Assembly (NCBI GenBank): GCA_020252485.1 | Contig: JADCCX010000055.1 | Location: 1-64,000 of the forward strand | Length of the DNA stretch: 64,000 nucleotides | Source: Methylocystis sp. | Lineage (GTDB): Bacteria; Pseudomonadota; Alphaproteobacteria; Rhizobiales; Beijerinckiaceae | Direction of reading: 5' to 3' | In this document: positions 34,105-41,683 of the stretch, piece by piece | Numbering within the stretch: position 1 is the first letter of the stretch | Layout: every line of letters starts with the position of its first letter | Program-made: the position numbers and the translations under genes | The notes under the pieces: generated by a model | Databases searched by the model: none | Told to the model about the DNA's origin: nothing | The model's input: the letters and a program-made list of their open reading frames with translations, nothing else

Positions 34105-34944
34105 ATGTTGACCAGACGCAGCCTTCTGACCGCAGGCTTCGGCCTTGCGCTCGCCGCCGCCGCATTGGCCCCGGCGGCGGCGCAAAGCCGGTTCATCACC
34201 GTTTCCTCCACCACCTCGACCACCGATTCCGGCCTGTTCGAGCATCTGCTGCCGGCCTTCAAGGCGCGGACCGGCATCGAGGTCCGCGTCGTCAGCCAGG
34301 GGACGGGGCAGGCGCTCGACACGGGCCGGCGCGGCGATGCGGATGTCGTCTTCGTGCATGCCCGCGCCCAGGAGGCGCAATTCGTCGAGGAGGGTTTCGG
34401 CGTCGAGCGCAAGCCGGTGATGTATAATGATTTCGTGCTGATCGGGCCGAAGGCCGATCCGGCCGGCATCCGGGGCACGAAGGATATCGCCGCCGCGCTG
34501 CAGGCGATCCAGGCCAGGGGCGCGCCTTTCGTGTCGCGGGGGGATAAATCCGGCACCCATGCCGCCGAACTGAACCTTTGGAAGGCGGCGGGGATCACCA
34601 TCGAACAGGCGCGGGGGCCGTGGTACCGCGAGATCGGCCAGGGCATGGGCGCCGCGCTTAACACCGCCGCCGCGATGAACGCCTATGTGCTCGCCGACCG
34701 CGCGACCTGGCTCAATTTCAGGAACCGGGGCGAGCTTGAAATCGTGGTCGAGGGCGATGGCCGCCTGTTCAACCAATACGGCGTCATTCTCGTCAATCCG
34801 GCGAAGCATCCGCATGTCAAAAAGGCCGACGGGCAGGCCTTCATCGACTGGCTGACCGGGCCGGAAGGCCAGAAAACCATCGCCGATTACAGGATCAACG
34901 GCGAGCAGCTGTTCTTTCCCAATGCCGGGCGGCCAGGCGCGTGA
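34105..34944 (+). CDS. tupA: tungstate-binding periplasmic protein TupA
   Basis: A 279-residue binding protein with a Tat-like signal peptide (M-L-T-R-R-S-L-L-T-A-G-F-G-L, cleavage near A-A-A-Q). The oxyanion site motif S-S-T-T-S-T-T-D-S-G-L (about residues 33-43) and V-S-R-G-D-K-S-G-T-H-A-A-E (about 150) are the markers that separate TupA from ModA. It should give high-affinity tungstate uptake for W-enzymes such as formate dehydrogenase, none of which is in the window. GGAGG lies 10 bases before the ATG. Confidence 0.9.
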   Translation: MLTRRSLLTAGFGLALAAAALAPAAAQSRFITVSSTTSTTDSGLFEHLLPAFKARTGIEVRVVSQGTGQALDTGRRGDADVVFVHARAQEAQFVEEGFGVERKPVMYNDFVLIGPKADPAGIRGTKDIAAALQAIQARGAPFVSRGDKSGTHAAELNLWKAAGITIEQARGPWYREIGQGMGAALNTAAAMNAYVLADRATWLNFRNRGELEIVVEGDGRLFNQYGVILVNPAKHPHVKKADGQAFIDWLTGPEGQKTIADYRINGEQLFFPNAGRPGA

Positions 34945-35109
34945 GCGGAGCCCCGAATCTCCGGCGCGATGCCGCAGCTTGCAAAAAGGGCCGGGAAACG
35001 GCAAAATGAGAGGGTGTTTAGCCTGACCGGTGAAAGCCGGTTAAAGAGTGAGTTGCGTTTGTGCCGGAGTTCTCTCTGGTCGGCAACAGGACAAGGGAAG
35101 CTCCCGATC

Positions 35110-35784
35110 ATGACCGCTCACAATGCGAATTCCGCTCCCGTGACGGCGCTTTGCAGCCGCCGCTCCTTCCTGATGGGCGCCGCCAGCCTTGGCGCGCTCG
35201 GCCTTGGCGGCTGCGTCACCAATGACGGCATGAGCCTCGCCGAGGCGGAGAAGCTCTATGGCGCGGTGCCGGACCCGAAATTCCCGATCGCCGCGGTCGA
35301 TATCGGCAAGGTGGACCCGAAATACTACCGGCGGCTCGTGCCTTACGAATCCGCCGAAGCGCCCGGCACGATCATCGTCGACCCCGCCAATTATTATGTC
35401 TACCGCATCGAGGGCGAGGGCAACGCCACGCGCTACGGCGCCAATGTCGGCCGCGAGGGCTTCCTCTGGCATGGCAACGCCTATGTCGGCCGCAAGGCGG
35501 AATGGCCGGTCTGGACCCCGCCGCCCGAGATGATCAAGCGCCAGCCGGAAGCCGCCAAATACGCCCGCGGCATGCCCGGCGGCCCGGAGAATCCGCTGGG
35601 CGCCCGCACGCTCTATCTCTACCAGAAGGGCCGCTACACGCTCTACACGCTCTACAGCACGAGCGACCCGGAGACGATCGGCACCAACCTCACCAGCGGC
35701 TGCACCGGCCTGCTGACGCAGGATATGATCGACCTCTATACGCGCACCCCCGTGCAGACGAAGGTGATCGTCCTGCCGGCGTGA
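35110..35784 (+). CDS. L,D-transpeptidase-family lipoprotein with an altered active-site motif
   Basis: A 224-residue protein with both a Tat-like motif (C-S-R-R-S-F-L-M-G) and a lipobox (L-G-L-G-G-C, Cys about residue 36), so it should be a periplasmic lipoprotein. The YkuD domain spans about 85-224. The catalytic Cys is kept at about residue 198 in T-S-G-C-T-G-L, but the family pattern S-x-G-C-x-R-L carries Gly in place of Arg. Upstream H-G-N-A-Y-V-G corresponds to the conserved His region. The Arg loss may lower activity. Family members cross-link peptidoglycan or attach outer-membrane proteins to it. The ATG at 35110 is preceded by GGGAAG. Confidence 0.82.
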   Translation: MTAHNANSAPVTALCSRRSFLMGAASLGALGLGGCVTNDGMSLAEAEKLYGAVPDPKFPIAAVDIGKVDPKYYRRLVPYESAEAPGTIIVDPANYYVYRIEGEGNATRYGANVGREGFLWHGNAYVGRKAEWPVWTPPPEMIKRQPEAAKYARGMPGGPENPLGARTLYLYQKGRYTLYTLYSTSDPETIGTNLTSGCTGLLTQDMIDLYTRTPVQTKVIVLPA

Positions 35785-35798
35785 GGGGGGGGCAGCCA

Positions 35799-36050
35799 TC
35801 AGCCCGACACAACCGCCATGCGCAGATTCAGCGCCCGCAACACCGCGTTGATCGTTTCAATGCGGGGATGCGCGCCGGCTGACAGCGCCTTGTAGAGGCT
35901 CTCGCGGCCAAGACCTGCGTCCTTCGCCACCTGCGTCATGCCCTTCGCCTTGGCGGCATGGCAAAGGGCGGCAAGCAGCACATCGGGATAGTCATTCTGC
36001 GCGGCGGCGGTCAGGAATTCGGCATGCGCAGATCGACCCGGACCGACCAT
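35799..36050 (-). pseudogene. remnant of a HigA-like addiction-module antidote
   Basis: The reverse frame ends in [20 protein letters not shown] and [10 protein letters not shown], followed by I-N-A-V-L-R-A-L-N-L. This is the conserved C-terminal HTH half of the antidote of HigBA-like modules (antidote with R-G-M-T-x-I-A-R-x-T-G-L in relatives). The N-terminal part before about E-F-L-T (near 36015) does not resemble the family and overlaps the oppositely oriented XRE gene. It appears to have been cut at the left junction of the XRE-Fic insertion. An ATG at 36050 could in principle still give an 83-residue product. Confidence 0.72.
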
Positions 36051-36296
36051 CACCTGACCTTCCGGGAGCTGCTGCTGGCGACGCGCAAGAAGAATGGCGT
36101 GACGCAGGCCGAGGTCGCAAAGCGTTTGGGGCGCCCGCAGAGCTTTGTAGCCAAGGTCGAGAATGGCGAGCGCCGGCTGGATGTCGTTGAACTTGTCTCC
36201 TATGCCCGTGCTATCGGCGCCGAGCTGCTGGCAATCATGCAGGCAATGGTCGAGGCGGTGGAGAAAGATGCACCTGACAAGGGTATGTCGAAATAA
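36024..36296 (+). CDS. XRE-family HTH protein, probable regulator/antitoxin of the Fic module
   Basis: A 90-residue single-domain DNA-binding protein. The HTH lies at about residues 12-66 ([20 protein letters not shown] and [17 protein letters not shown]). The ATG at 36024 has AGGA 8 bases upstream; a longer frame from 35958 has no ribosome-binding site and runs through the antidote remnant. The stop is followed by half-site ATGTCGA and two full inverted repeats before fic, so this protein is the obvious candidate to bind them. Whether it also neutralises Fic by contact is unknown. Confidence 0.8.
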   Translation: MRRSTRTDHHLTFRELLLATRKKNGVTQAEVAKRLGRPQSFVAKVENGERRLDVVELVSYARAIGAELLAIMQAMVEAVEKDAPDKGMSK

Positions 36297-36306
36297 ATTG
36301 AATTCT

Positions 36307-36383
36307 TCGACACGTTCTGGCAATGTGTCGATGCCGTCGACATGTTCTGGATTTATGTCGACTAAACAGGAATTCGTCGACAT
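36307..36383 (+). promoter_or_regulatory. tandem operators upstream of fic
   Basis: Two inverted repeats have the same design: TCGACAC-N11-GTGTCGA (36307-36331) and GTCGACAT-N11-ATGTCGAC (36336-36362). Both spacers begin GTTCTGG and the centres are 30 bp apart. A single half-site GTCGACAT (36376-36383) abuts the fic start codon, and another (ATGTCGA, 36285-36291) overlaps the end of the XRE gene. Roughly three helical turns between centres suits cooperative binding of two dimers. Confidence 0.8.
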
Positions 36384-37463
36384 ATGCTTTTTCGTCCCGA
36401 TCGCCCCTATAATGATCTGCCGCTTCTTCCGCCCAAGGTGGAGATCGAGAGCAAGGCGGTCCTGAAGGCTTGCATCGCTGCTCGCGCGGCAATTGCGGAG
36501 CTACGCATTGCAGGTCAGCTCATTCCCAATCAGGCCGTGCTGATCAATTCGATCCCGATCCTTGAAGCGCAGGCCAGTTCCGAAATCGAGAACATCGTTA
36601 CGACGGCCGACCGGCTGTTTCGCTTCGCCGACGATGCCGGCAATGGTGCTGACCCTGCCACCAAGGAAGCTTTGCGCTACCGGACCGCCCTTCGCGAAGG
36701 GTTCAAGATGCTCGCTGGCCGTCCGGTCAGTACGACCATGGCAGTCGAAATCTGCTGGACGATCAAGGGCGCACAAATCGATATTCGCGCCACGCCCGGC
36801 GCCGCGTTGATCAATGACGCAACGGGCGAGACGATCTACACACCGCCTGAAGGGGCGGATCACCTTCGGAAATTGCTCGCGAACTGGGAGCGCTGGATCC
36901 ATGAAGCGGAGGACGTCGATCCGCTGATCCGGATGGCGGTGATGCACTATCAGTTCGAGGCCATCCACCCCTTCATCGATGGCAATGGGCGAACAGGTCG
37001 CGTGCTGAACTTGCTTTATCTTGTTGAGCAGGGATTACTCGATATCCCCGTGCTCTATCTCAGTCGGCACATCATCGCGCACAAGGCGGATTACTACCGG
37101 CTGCTGCTCCAGGTGACGACGGATGGCGCTTGGGAAGAGTGGATCCTGTTCATGCTTGCAGCCGTCGAAGAGACCTCACGCTGGACGACGCTCAAGATCG
37201 GTGCAATCCGCGTATTGCTGGACCAAACGGCCGAGGCCATGCGGCAGCGAGCGCCAAAAATCTATTCGCGAGAGCTGGCAGAACTGATCTTCGCCAAGCC
37301 CTATTGCCGGATTTCTGATCTGGTCGAGGCTGGCATCGTCAAGCGCCAATCGGCTTCGACCTATCTGAAGACTTTGGTCGAAGCAGGCTTGCTGGAAGAG
37401 CGGCAGGTCGGTCGTGAAAAGCTCTTCGTGAATCCGGCGCTGCTGACCGAGCTGTCACGATGA
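36384..37463 (+). CDS. Fic-domain protein (class II, self-inhibited AMPylase type)
   Basis: A 359-residue protein with an N-terminal Fic_N region. An inhibitory motif S-S-E-I-E-N (residues 65-70, fitting S/T-x-x-x-E-G/N) is followed by the full Fic core H-P-F-I-D-G-N-G-R-T-G-R at 195-206, including catalytic His195 and the ATP-anchoring Arg. Residues about 300-359 form a winged-helix-like tail (I-S-D-L-V-E-A-G-I-V-K-R-Q-S-A-S-T-Y-L). Such proteins transfer AMP to proteins, with the N-terminal helix holding the enzyme off. The start ATG abuts an operator half-site. Its 3' end overlaps the antisense HigB-like remnant by 9 bp, marking the right side of the insertion. Confidence 0.9.
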   Translation: MLFRPDRPYNDLPLLPPKVEIESKAVLKACIAARAAIAELRIAGQLIPNQAVLINSIPILEAQASSEIENIVTTADRLFRFADDAGNGADPATKEALRYRTALREGFKMLAGRPVSTTMAVEICWTIKGAQIDIRATPGAALINDATGETIYTPPEGADHLRKLLANWERWIHEAEDVDPLIRMAVMHYQFEAIHPFIDGNGRTGRVLNLLYLVEQGLLDIPVLYLSRHIIAHKADYYRLLLQVTTDGAWEEWILFMLAAVEETSRWTTLKIGAIRVLLDQTAEAMRQRAPKIYSRELAELIFAKPYCRISDLVEAGIVKRQSASTYLKTLVEAGLLEERQVGREKLFVNPALLTELSR

Positions 37464-37586
37464 AGAAGCAAACACCGAGGAAGCGCCGCGGTCGACCAAT
37501 CGGGCCAGGATGCGCGCCTTGGCCTTCTGATCCGCCAGCGATGCCAGCCACCCGTCAAACAGCGATGAACGAACAAGCGTGAGCAT
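37455..37586 (-). pseudogene. 5' remnant of a HigB/RelE-like addiction-module toxin
   Basis: The reverse frame from ATG 37586 reads M-L-T-L-V-R-S-S-L-F-D-G-W-L-A-S-L, then A-D-Q-K-A-K-A-R-I-L-A-R-L. This closely follows the first 30 residues of addiction-module killer proteins (x-F-x-x-W-L-x-x-L-x-D-x-x-A-K-A-R-I-L-A-R). After residue 31 similarity ends and a stop is reached at codon 44, whereas intact toxins have about 100 residues. The matching antidote remnant lies on the same strand 1.4 kb downstream at 35799-36050, in the toxin-first order of higBA. The XRE-Fic module fills the space between. Confidence 0.75.
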
Positions 37587-37591
37587 AGAAA

Positions 37592-37620
37592 AATGTATCC
37601 GAATGAATACGGATTGTCAA
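37592..37620 (-). promoter_or_regulatory. sigma70-type promoter and dyad of the former toxin operon
   Basis: On the reverse strand TTGACA (37620-37615) and TACATT (37597-37592) are separated by exactly 17 bp. The spacer contains the dyad ATCCG-N8-CGGAT (37597-37614), a likely autoregulatory operator. Transcription would begin about at the toxin ATG (37586), giving a leaderless or nearly leaderless message. Confidence 0.65.
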
Positions 37621-38086
37621 AGCGGGCTGGTCACGCCCGTTTTTCGACGATTGTATCGCTCGACAACGGAGGGCTGCGGGTGCCGGTGCGTTTCAAAACG
37701 GGCCGAAGCGATGACAAACCGGCTCTGTCTGGCCGGCTATGGACGTCTGAGCATGATGGTTTGGTGCCCTGGCTGAAACCTCATAAACAATCTATGGTAT
37801 TGAAATTATTGACCTAAAAGGAATGGGGTTTGCAGAAGGCGAACAGCTTCGTCGGCAATGGGCGGATGTAGGTGGACACTCGCGATTGAGCGGTGCACTT
37901 GTTCATTGTCGCCCGAAACGGGAATGCGATGCTATTTCAGCTTCAAACCGCCTCCTGAATTGAAGTTCGTGATCGGAGCTTGCATTTCAGAGAGGCATAA
38001 ATCAAGCCGAACTTGCCCATTCGGCAAAACTATCAGAGTTTGCATATCACAATATCCCGATTCGTGTGGTGAGGTTTGCCCTTCGA
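37621..38086. other. low-GC intergenic stretch of the island, no confirmed gene
   Basis: No gene here can be supported. A forward frame from 37593 (74 codons) starts inside the toxin promoter and has no ribosome-binding site. A 44-codon frame beginning near 37823 follows AAAAGGA and reads M-G-F-A-E-G-E-Q-L-R-R-Q-W-A-D-V; it is open upstream to about 37790 and could be a decayed fragment. Base composition is lower in GC than the flanking core genome. Confidence 0.4.
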
Positions 38087-38908
38087 ATGTCGGAACCGCC
38101 AAGAACACCGTCGAAGCAAAGTGTCGCAGTCGCGCCAGTGGCTGTAGTGCCACGGCAAATGCAAATGTTCACGCGTAAGGCAATCACCGAGTTTCCACAG
38201 AAGGAAAATTCTGCGGACTCTTTAGGCGAAGTGGAAGCTGACGACAATCATCACTATTACATCAAAGCTGATGCACATGGACGGCTTGTTCGGGCCAGTG
38301 AATGGATAAGCACCCACATCTCTGAAGCTGTGGGGATTGGAGCGCCTACGCCAACTGCGATTGAACGCATTGACGGGTCCGTCGTGTTCGGATCACGAAG
38401 GATTGCGGGCGTTGCGGACAAAGTGACGACGGCGGCCTATCTCACCACGCCAACAGCGACGAATGTCGGTGTCCCTGTGTCTGGATTGCAGACAATCCTT
38501 TCGTCGATTTATGCGCTGGACATGTTCATTCACAACGACGACCGCCATTTTGGAAACTATCTATCGGTGGATGACAACGGCACTCGGCGTCTCTATGCGT
38601 TCGATTTCAGTCGGGCGCTTTTCTGGCAATGGCCTTGGACTGGCTTCCCCGCAATCGGCCAAAACACACGAATGTGCGGTGCTTTCCTGCGGAATTCGCA
38701 TGGTTTCGACCAAAATTCAGCTTCGGGGACATTAGACCGTCTATCGGGTCTTGCACCGGCCACAATTGAAGGCTTTATTAACCAGATGCCCACAGACTGG
38801 CTCCCTGCGGACGTCCGTACCCAATTCGTTGGGTGGTGGGCTAGCAATGCACGGAATGCCCGGATAGAGGAACTTCGCGCGGGGATCATCGATGGCTCAT
38901 TGTTATAA
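38087..38908 (+). CDS. HipA-like kinase (HipA_2 family)
   Basis: A 273-residue protein with a HipA/PI3-kinase-like catalytic half. The nucleotide-binding Lys is in Y-Y-I-K-A-D (about residue 60). The catalytic loop is H-N-D-D-R-H-F-G-N (149-157) and the metal-binding D-F-S-R-A is at about 173. The N-terminal N-subdomain 1 of classical HipA toxins is absent, as in the short HipA_2 family. The ATG at 38087 is taken; ATG 38159 or GTG 38066 are possible. Its end overlaps the DUF3037 gene by 17 bp, so the two are co-translated. No HipB-type HTH gene is adjacent. Function is not established for this family. Confidence 0.82.
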   Translation: MSEPPRTPSKQSVAVAPVAVVPRQMQMFTRKAITEFPQKENSADSLGEVEADDNHHYYIKADAHGRLVRASEWISTHISEAVGIGAPTPTAIERIDGSVVFGSRRIAGVADKVTTAAYLTTPTATNVGVPVSGLQTILSSIYALDMFIHNDDRHFGNYLSVDDNGTRRLYAFDFSRALFWQWPWTGFPAIGQNTRMCGAFLRNSHGFDQNSASGTLDRLSGLAPATIEGFINQMPTDWLPADVRTQFVGWWASNARNARIEELRAGIIDGSLL

Positions 38909-39788
38909 GTTTGCCATCGTCCGCCTTGCTCCGGACGATGCGCGGGACGAACGGATAAATATCGGCGCTGTGATTCTCACCGAACATGGTTTGGATGTCC
39001 GCATCTCGAAGCGGCTAGAAAAGGCGCGCGCTTTATCCGCCGCACTAGATACCGGTATGCTGCGTGAATTGATTGAAAATCTTAAGCACCTTGATGAACG
39101 CTTTCGTACGTCAGGCGTTGAAGGTGACGCGCGCCTTAAAATGATTTCCCGTATCGGGCCGCTGTCATTGTCCAACGCTGGCACTTTCGTTGCTGAAGAT
39201 ATGAACGCTTACGAAGACAGGGTTACGTCCTTGTTCAAGGCGATGGTTGATCCTGAACCCGCGCCGCTTCGCATCCGTGAAAAGCGGTCAAGACTCTTCA
39301 CACAGGTGAAAACGTTGTTCCGGCAAGAGCGCGTGCTTGCGAATAAGGGTGAAGCCTTGGACTCGCATCGCATTGTTCCGTCGTATGAGTTGGCCGAAGG
39401 CTTGGTTGCCGATCTTGTGCTTCGCAATGGAGCGATGCACGTCGTTGAAACCATCGACGCGTCGGGGTATGAAGATTCGCTCCACCGCGCTATTAGCAAT
39501 ATCGGCATTGCGGCATTGGTTCTTGAACGCGCACGCATGGAGTTTGGTGACAAGCAGACCAAGGCCCGGCTTGTCTACAATGCGTCGGCATCGCTTGAGA
39601 AAATCGCCCTGCCGTCGCTCAAGGTTGCTGAGCGCCAAGGCGCAATCTTGACTAATTGGGCGAGTGCAGACGAGCGTGGGCAATTCGTACATGCGCTCGC
39701 TTCGCTGGCAACGCCTGTCGAGCGGAAAAGACGGGGTGGATCAACACGGTTTGCCGCCCCGCAAATTAGTGCTTTCAGGTTCCAATAA
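38892..39788 (+). CDS. DUF3037 domain-containing protein
   Basis: A 298-residue protein. Residues about 4-120 fit DUF3037 (Y-K-F-A-I-V-R-L-A-P-D-D-A-R-D-E-R-I-N-I-G-A-V-I shape, then a helical region with K-R-L-E-K-A). The C-terminal half (V-E-T-I-D-A-S-G-Y-E-D-S-L-H-R-A and L-V-Y-N-A-S) resembles the domain found with this DUF in phage and island proteins. No catalytic residues can be assigned. It overlaps and follows a HipA-like kinase gene, an association seen for DUF3037, suggesting partner or substrate of the kinase. GC is lower than in the core genes, consistent with horizontal transfer. Confidence 0.78.
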   Translation: MAHCYKFAIVRLAPDDARDERINIGAVILTEHGLDVRISKRLEKARALSAALDTGMLRELIENLKHLDERFRTSGVEGDARLKMISRIGPLSLSNAGTFVAEDMNAYEDRVTSLFKAMVDPEPAPLRIREKRSRLFTQVKTLFRQERVLANKGEALDSHRIVPSYELAEGLVADLVLRNGAMHVVETIDASGYEDSLHRAISNIGIAALVLERARMEFGDKQTKARLVYNASASLEKIALPSLKVAERQGAILTNWASADERGQFVHALASLATPVERKRRGGSTRFAAPQISAFRFQ

Positions 39789-39938
39789 TTCTTTCGATTA
39801 CCTTGTCCGCCGGGCGGTATTTTATCCTGACGGCTAATATCGAATAATTGATAAGGCACGACGAAGGTGCCCGAACGACGAAACATTTTTTTGCGGGGCA
39901 AACTCACGGACGCCCTCACGCATCCCCCCAAGCCCGTT

Positions 39939-40023
39939 TGGTGCCCCTGGCCGGAATCGAACCAGCACTCCTTGCGGAAACCGATTTTGAGTCGGTCGCG
40001 TCTACCAATTCCGCCACAGGGGC
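39939..40023 (-). tRNA. tRNA-Leu(CAA)
   Basis: The reverse strand folds as a class II tRNA. The acceptor stem is GCCCCTG with CAGGGGC, the D-arm contains TGGCGGAATTGGTAGACGC, and the anticodon loop is C-T-CAA-A-A within ACCGA/TCGGT. There is a long variable arm, then T-arm GGTTCGATTCC, discriminator A at 39942 and encoded CCA at 39941-39939. CAA reads the UUG leucine codon. Its 3' end faces the accessory island at 35.8-39.9 kb, a common position for integrated DNA, but no integrase or duplicated tRNA end was found. Confidence 0.95.
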
Positions 40024-40140
40024 ATCCGGGCAGGCTTTGGCGACCCGAAGCTTTGCTCCCTTCGCGCATTGCGCCTGATCGGTCAATCGCCCCGCGCAGG
40101 TTTTTCAGGGCAGTTAATTCAGGTAAACACGCGGTCTCCA

Positions 40141-40294
40141 TCCCTCCCCTTGACGGGGAGGGTCGGCGGCGAAAGCCGCCGGGGAGGGGTGATCATGAGG
40201 AGGAAATGGGAAAAAGCCCCCCCACCCGGCCTTCCCCCGGATCAAGTCCGGGGTCCGGGCCACCCGCCCCGCAAGGGGGCGGGATGGGCGCTCG
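40141..40294. repeat. 154-bp GC-rich intergenic repeat, copy 2
   Basis: It matches copy 1 (23545-23683) almost base for base over the left 80 bp and the right 45 bp. The centre differs: copy 1 has CGCTGCGCTC, whereas this copy carries a 22-bp hairpin module (40234-40255) that also occurs, with one mismatch, inside the composite repeat at 8010-8031. The rest of 40024-40360 holds no gene. Confidence 0.93.
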
Positions 40295-40360
40295 TGGAAG
40301 CAATCGTTAACCGGAGTTAAGGGCCGTGGCGGGTTTTGTGAAGGCTGAGGCCGCTCCGCC

Positions 40361-41677
40361 TCAGGAAACCGGCATTGCCGGCCGCGCGGCGGCGTTTTCG
40401 GCCGCCTCGCGGGGCGAAACGGGCGTGATCTTGAGCGAGGTGATGCGGTTGCGCTGCTTGCGCATCACCTCGAAGCGGAAGCCATAGAAGGTGAAGGCCT
40501 GGCCCACATCGGGGATGGCGCGCGCCTCGTGGATCACGAGGCCGGCGATGGTCGTGGCCTCCTCGTCGGGCAGCCGCCATTCCATCACGCGGTTGATGTC
40601 GCGGATCGGTACTCCGCCATCGGCCTGCACGGCCCCGTCGCGCAGGCGCCTGACGCCGGTCGCGCCGGCGTCATGCTCGTCCTTGATGTCGCCGACGATC
40701 TCCTCAATGATGTCTTCCAGCGTCACCAGCCCTTCCACCTCGCCATATTCATCGACGACGATGGCGAAATGCGTCTTGCGCTTCAGGAAGGCGCGCAGCT
40801 GATCGCGGAGCGCGGTCGTGTCGGGCACGAACCAGGGCTCCAGCGCCAGATCCTCGATATCGAGTTTGGCGGCGTCGCCCGCCGCGGCATCGAGCGCCCG
40901 CAGCAGGTCCTTGGCGTGGAGCACGCCGATGATATTGTCCGGCTCGCCGCGCCAGAGCGGCAGGCGCGTGTAGGGGGAGGAGAGCACCTCGCGCACGATC
41001 TCCTCGGGCGGCAGGCTGGCGTCGATGGCGCGCATCTTGGTGCGGTGCACCATCACGTCCGACACTTCGAGCTCCTGCAGGTCGAGCAGGCCGCCCAGCA
41101 TGTCGCGCTCGCCCTTGCCGACGGAGCCCTCCTTGTGGAGCAGGTTCACCTGGCCGCGAATCTCGTCGCTGGCGGAAAGGCCCGCGCCATCGCCGCCGAG
41201 CTTGATGCCGAACAGGCGCAGCAGCATCTTCACCAGCCATTCCGTGGCGATGGTGATGGGCGAGAGCAGGCGCACGGCGATCGACAGCGGACGCGAGACC
41301 TTGAGCGCGAAACGATCAGGATCGTTAATCGCGATCGTCTTGGGCATCACCTCGGCGAAGACGATGATCAGCACGGAAACCGCGACCGTCGCATAGGCGA
41401 TGCCCACCTCGCCGAAGACAGTGAGCAGCACGGCGGTGGTCAGCGTCGCGGAGGCGGTGTTGACGAGGTTGTTGCCGATCAGGATCGTGCCGATGAGGCG
41501 GTCCCGGAGTTCAAACAGGCGGTTGACGCGCCTTGCCCGCTCGTCGCCACTTTCGGACAGCGCATGCATGCGGGCGCGCGAGGAGCCCGTGATGGCGGTT
41601 TCGCTCATCGAGAAGAATGCGGAGATCGCCAGCAGCAGCAGAACGGCGCCGGCGGAAAGCCAAAGCTCGAAGGTCAT
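40361..41677 (-). CDS. CorC/HlyC-type (CNNM-CBS) transporter
   Basis: A 438-residue inner-membrane protein. The N-terminal CNNM/DUF21 domain (about residues 1-190) has three to four helices, with M-S-E-T-A-I-T-G-S-S-R and I-G-N-N-L-V-N. Two CBS domains follow at about 200-325 (D-V-M-V-H-R-T-K-M and V-D-E-Y-G-E-V-E-G-L-V-T-L-E-D-I-I-E-E-I-V-G-D-I). The C-terminal CorC_HlyC domain occupies about 340-425. The family is implicated in Mg2+/Co2+ efflux; the hemolysin name is historical. It starts 7 bp after the aroB stop, the usual rhizobial aroK-aroB-corC order. Confidence 0.9.
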   Translation of the reverse strand: MTFELWLSAGAVLLLLAISAFFSMSETAITGSSRARMHALSESGDERARRVNRLFELRDRLIGTILIGNNLVNTASATLTTAVLLTVFGEVGIAYATVAVSVLIIVFAEVMPKTIAINDPDRFALKVSRPLSIAVRLLSPITIATEWLVKMLLRLFGIKLGGDGAGLSASDEIRGQVNLLHKEGSVGKGERDMLGGLLDLQELEVSDVMVHRTKMRAIDASLPPEEIVREVLSSPYTRLPLWRGEPDNIIGVLHAKDLLRALDAAAGDAAKLDIEDLALEPWFVPDTTALRDQLRAFLKRKTHFAIVVDEYGEVEGLVTLEDIIEEIVGDIKDEHDAGATGVRRLRDGAVQADGGVPIRDINRVMEWRLPDEEATTIAGLVIHEARAIPDVGQAFTFYGFRFEVMRKQRNRITSLKITPVSPREAAENAAARPAMPVS

Positions 41678-41683
41678 GGCTCC

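Noticed and set aside
35790-40023. Integrative element with att sites at tRNA-Leu
   Set aside because: No integrase gene in the island and no duplicated tRNA 3' end was found at the left side. The tRNA proximity is noted but an integrated element cannot be claimed.
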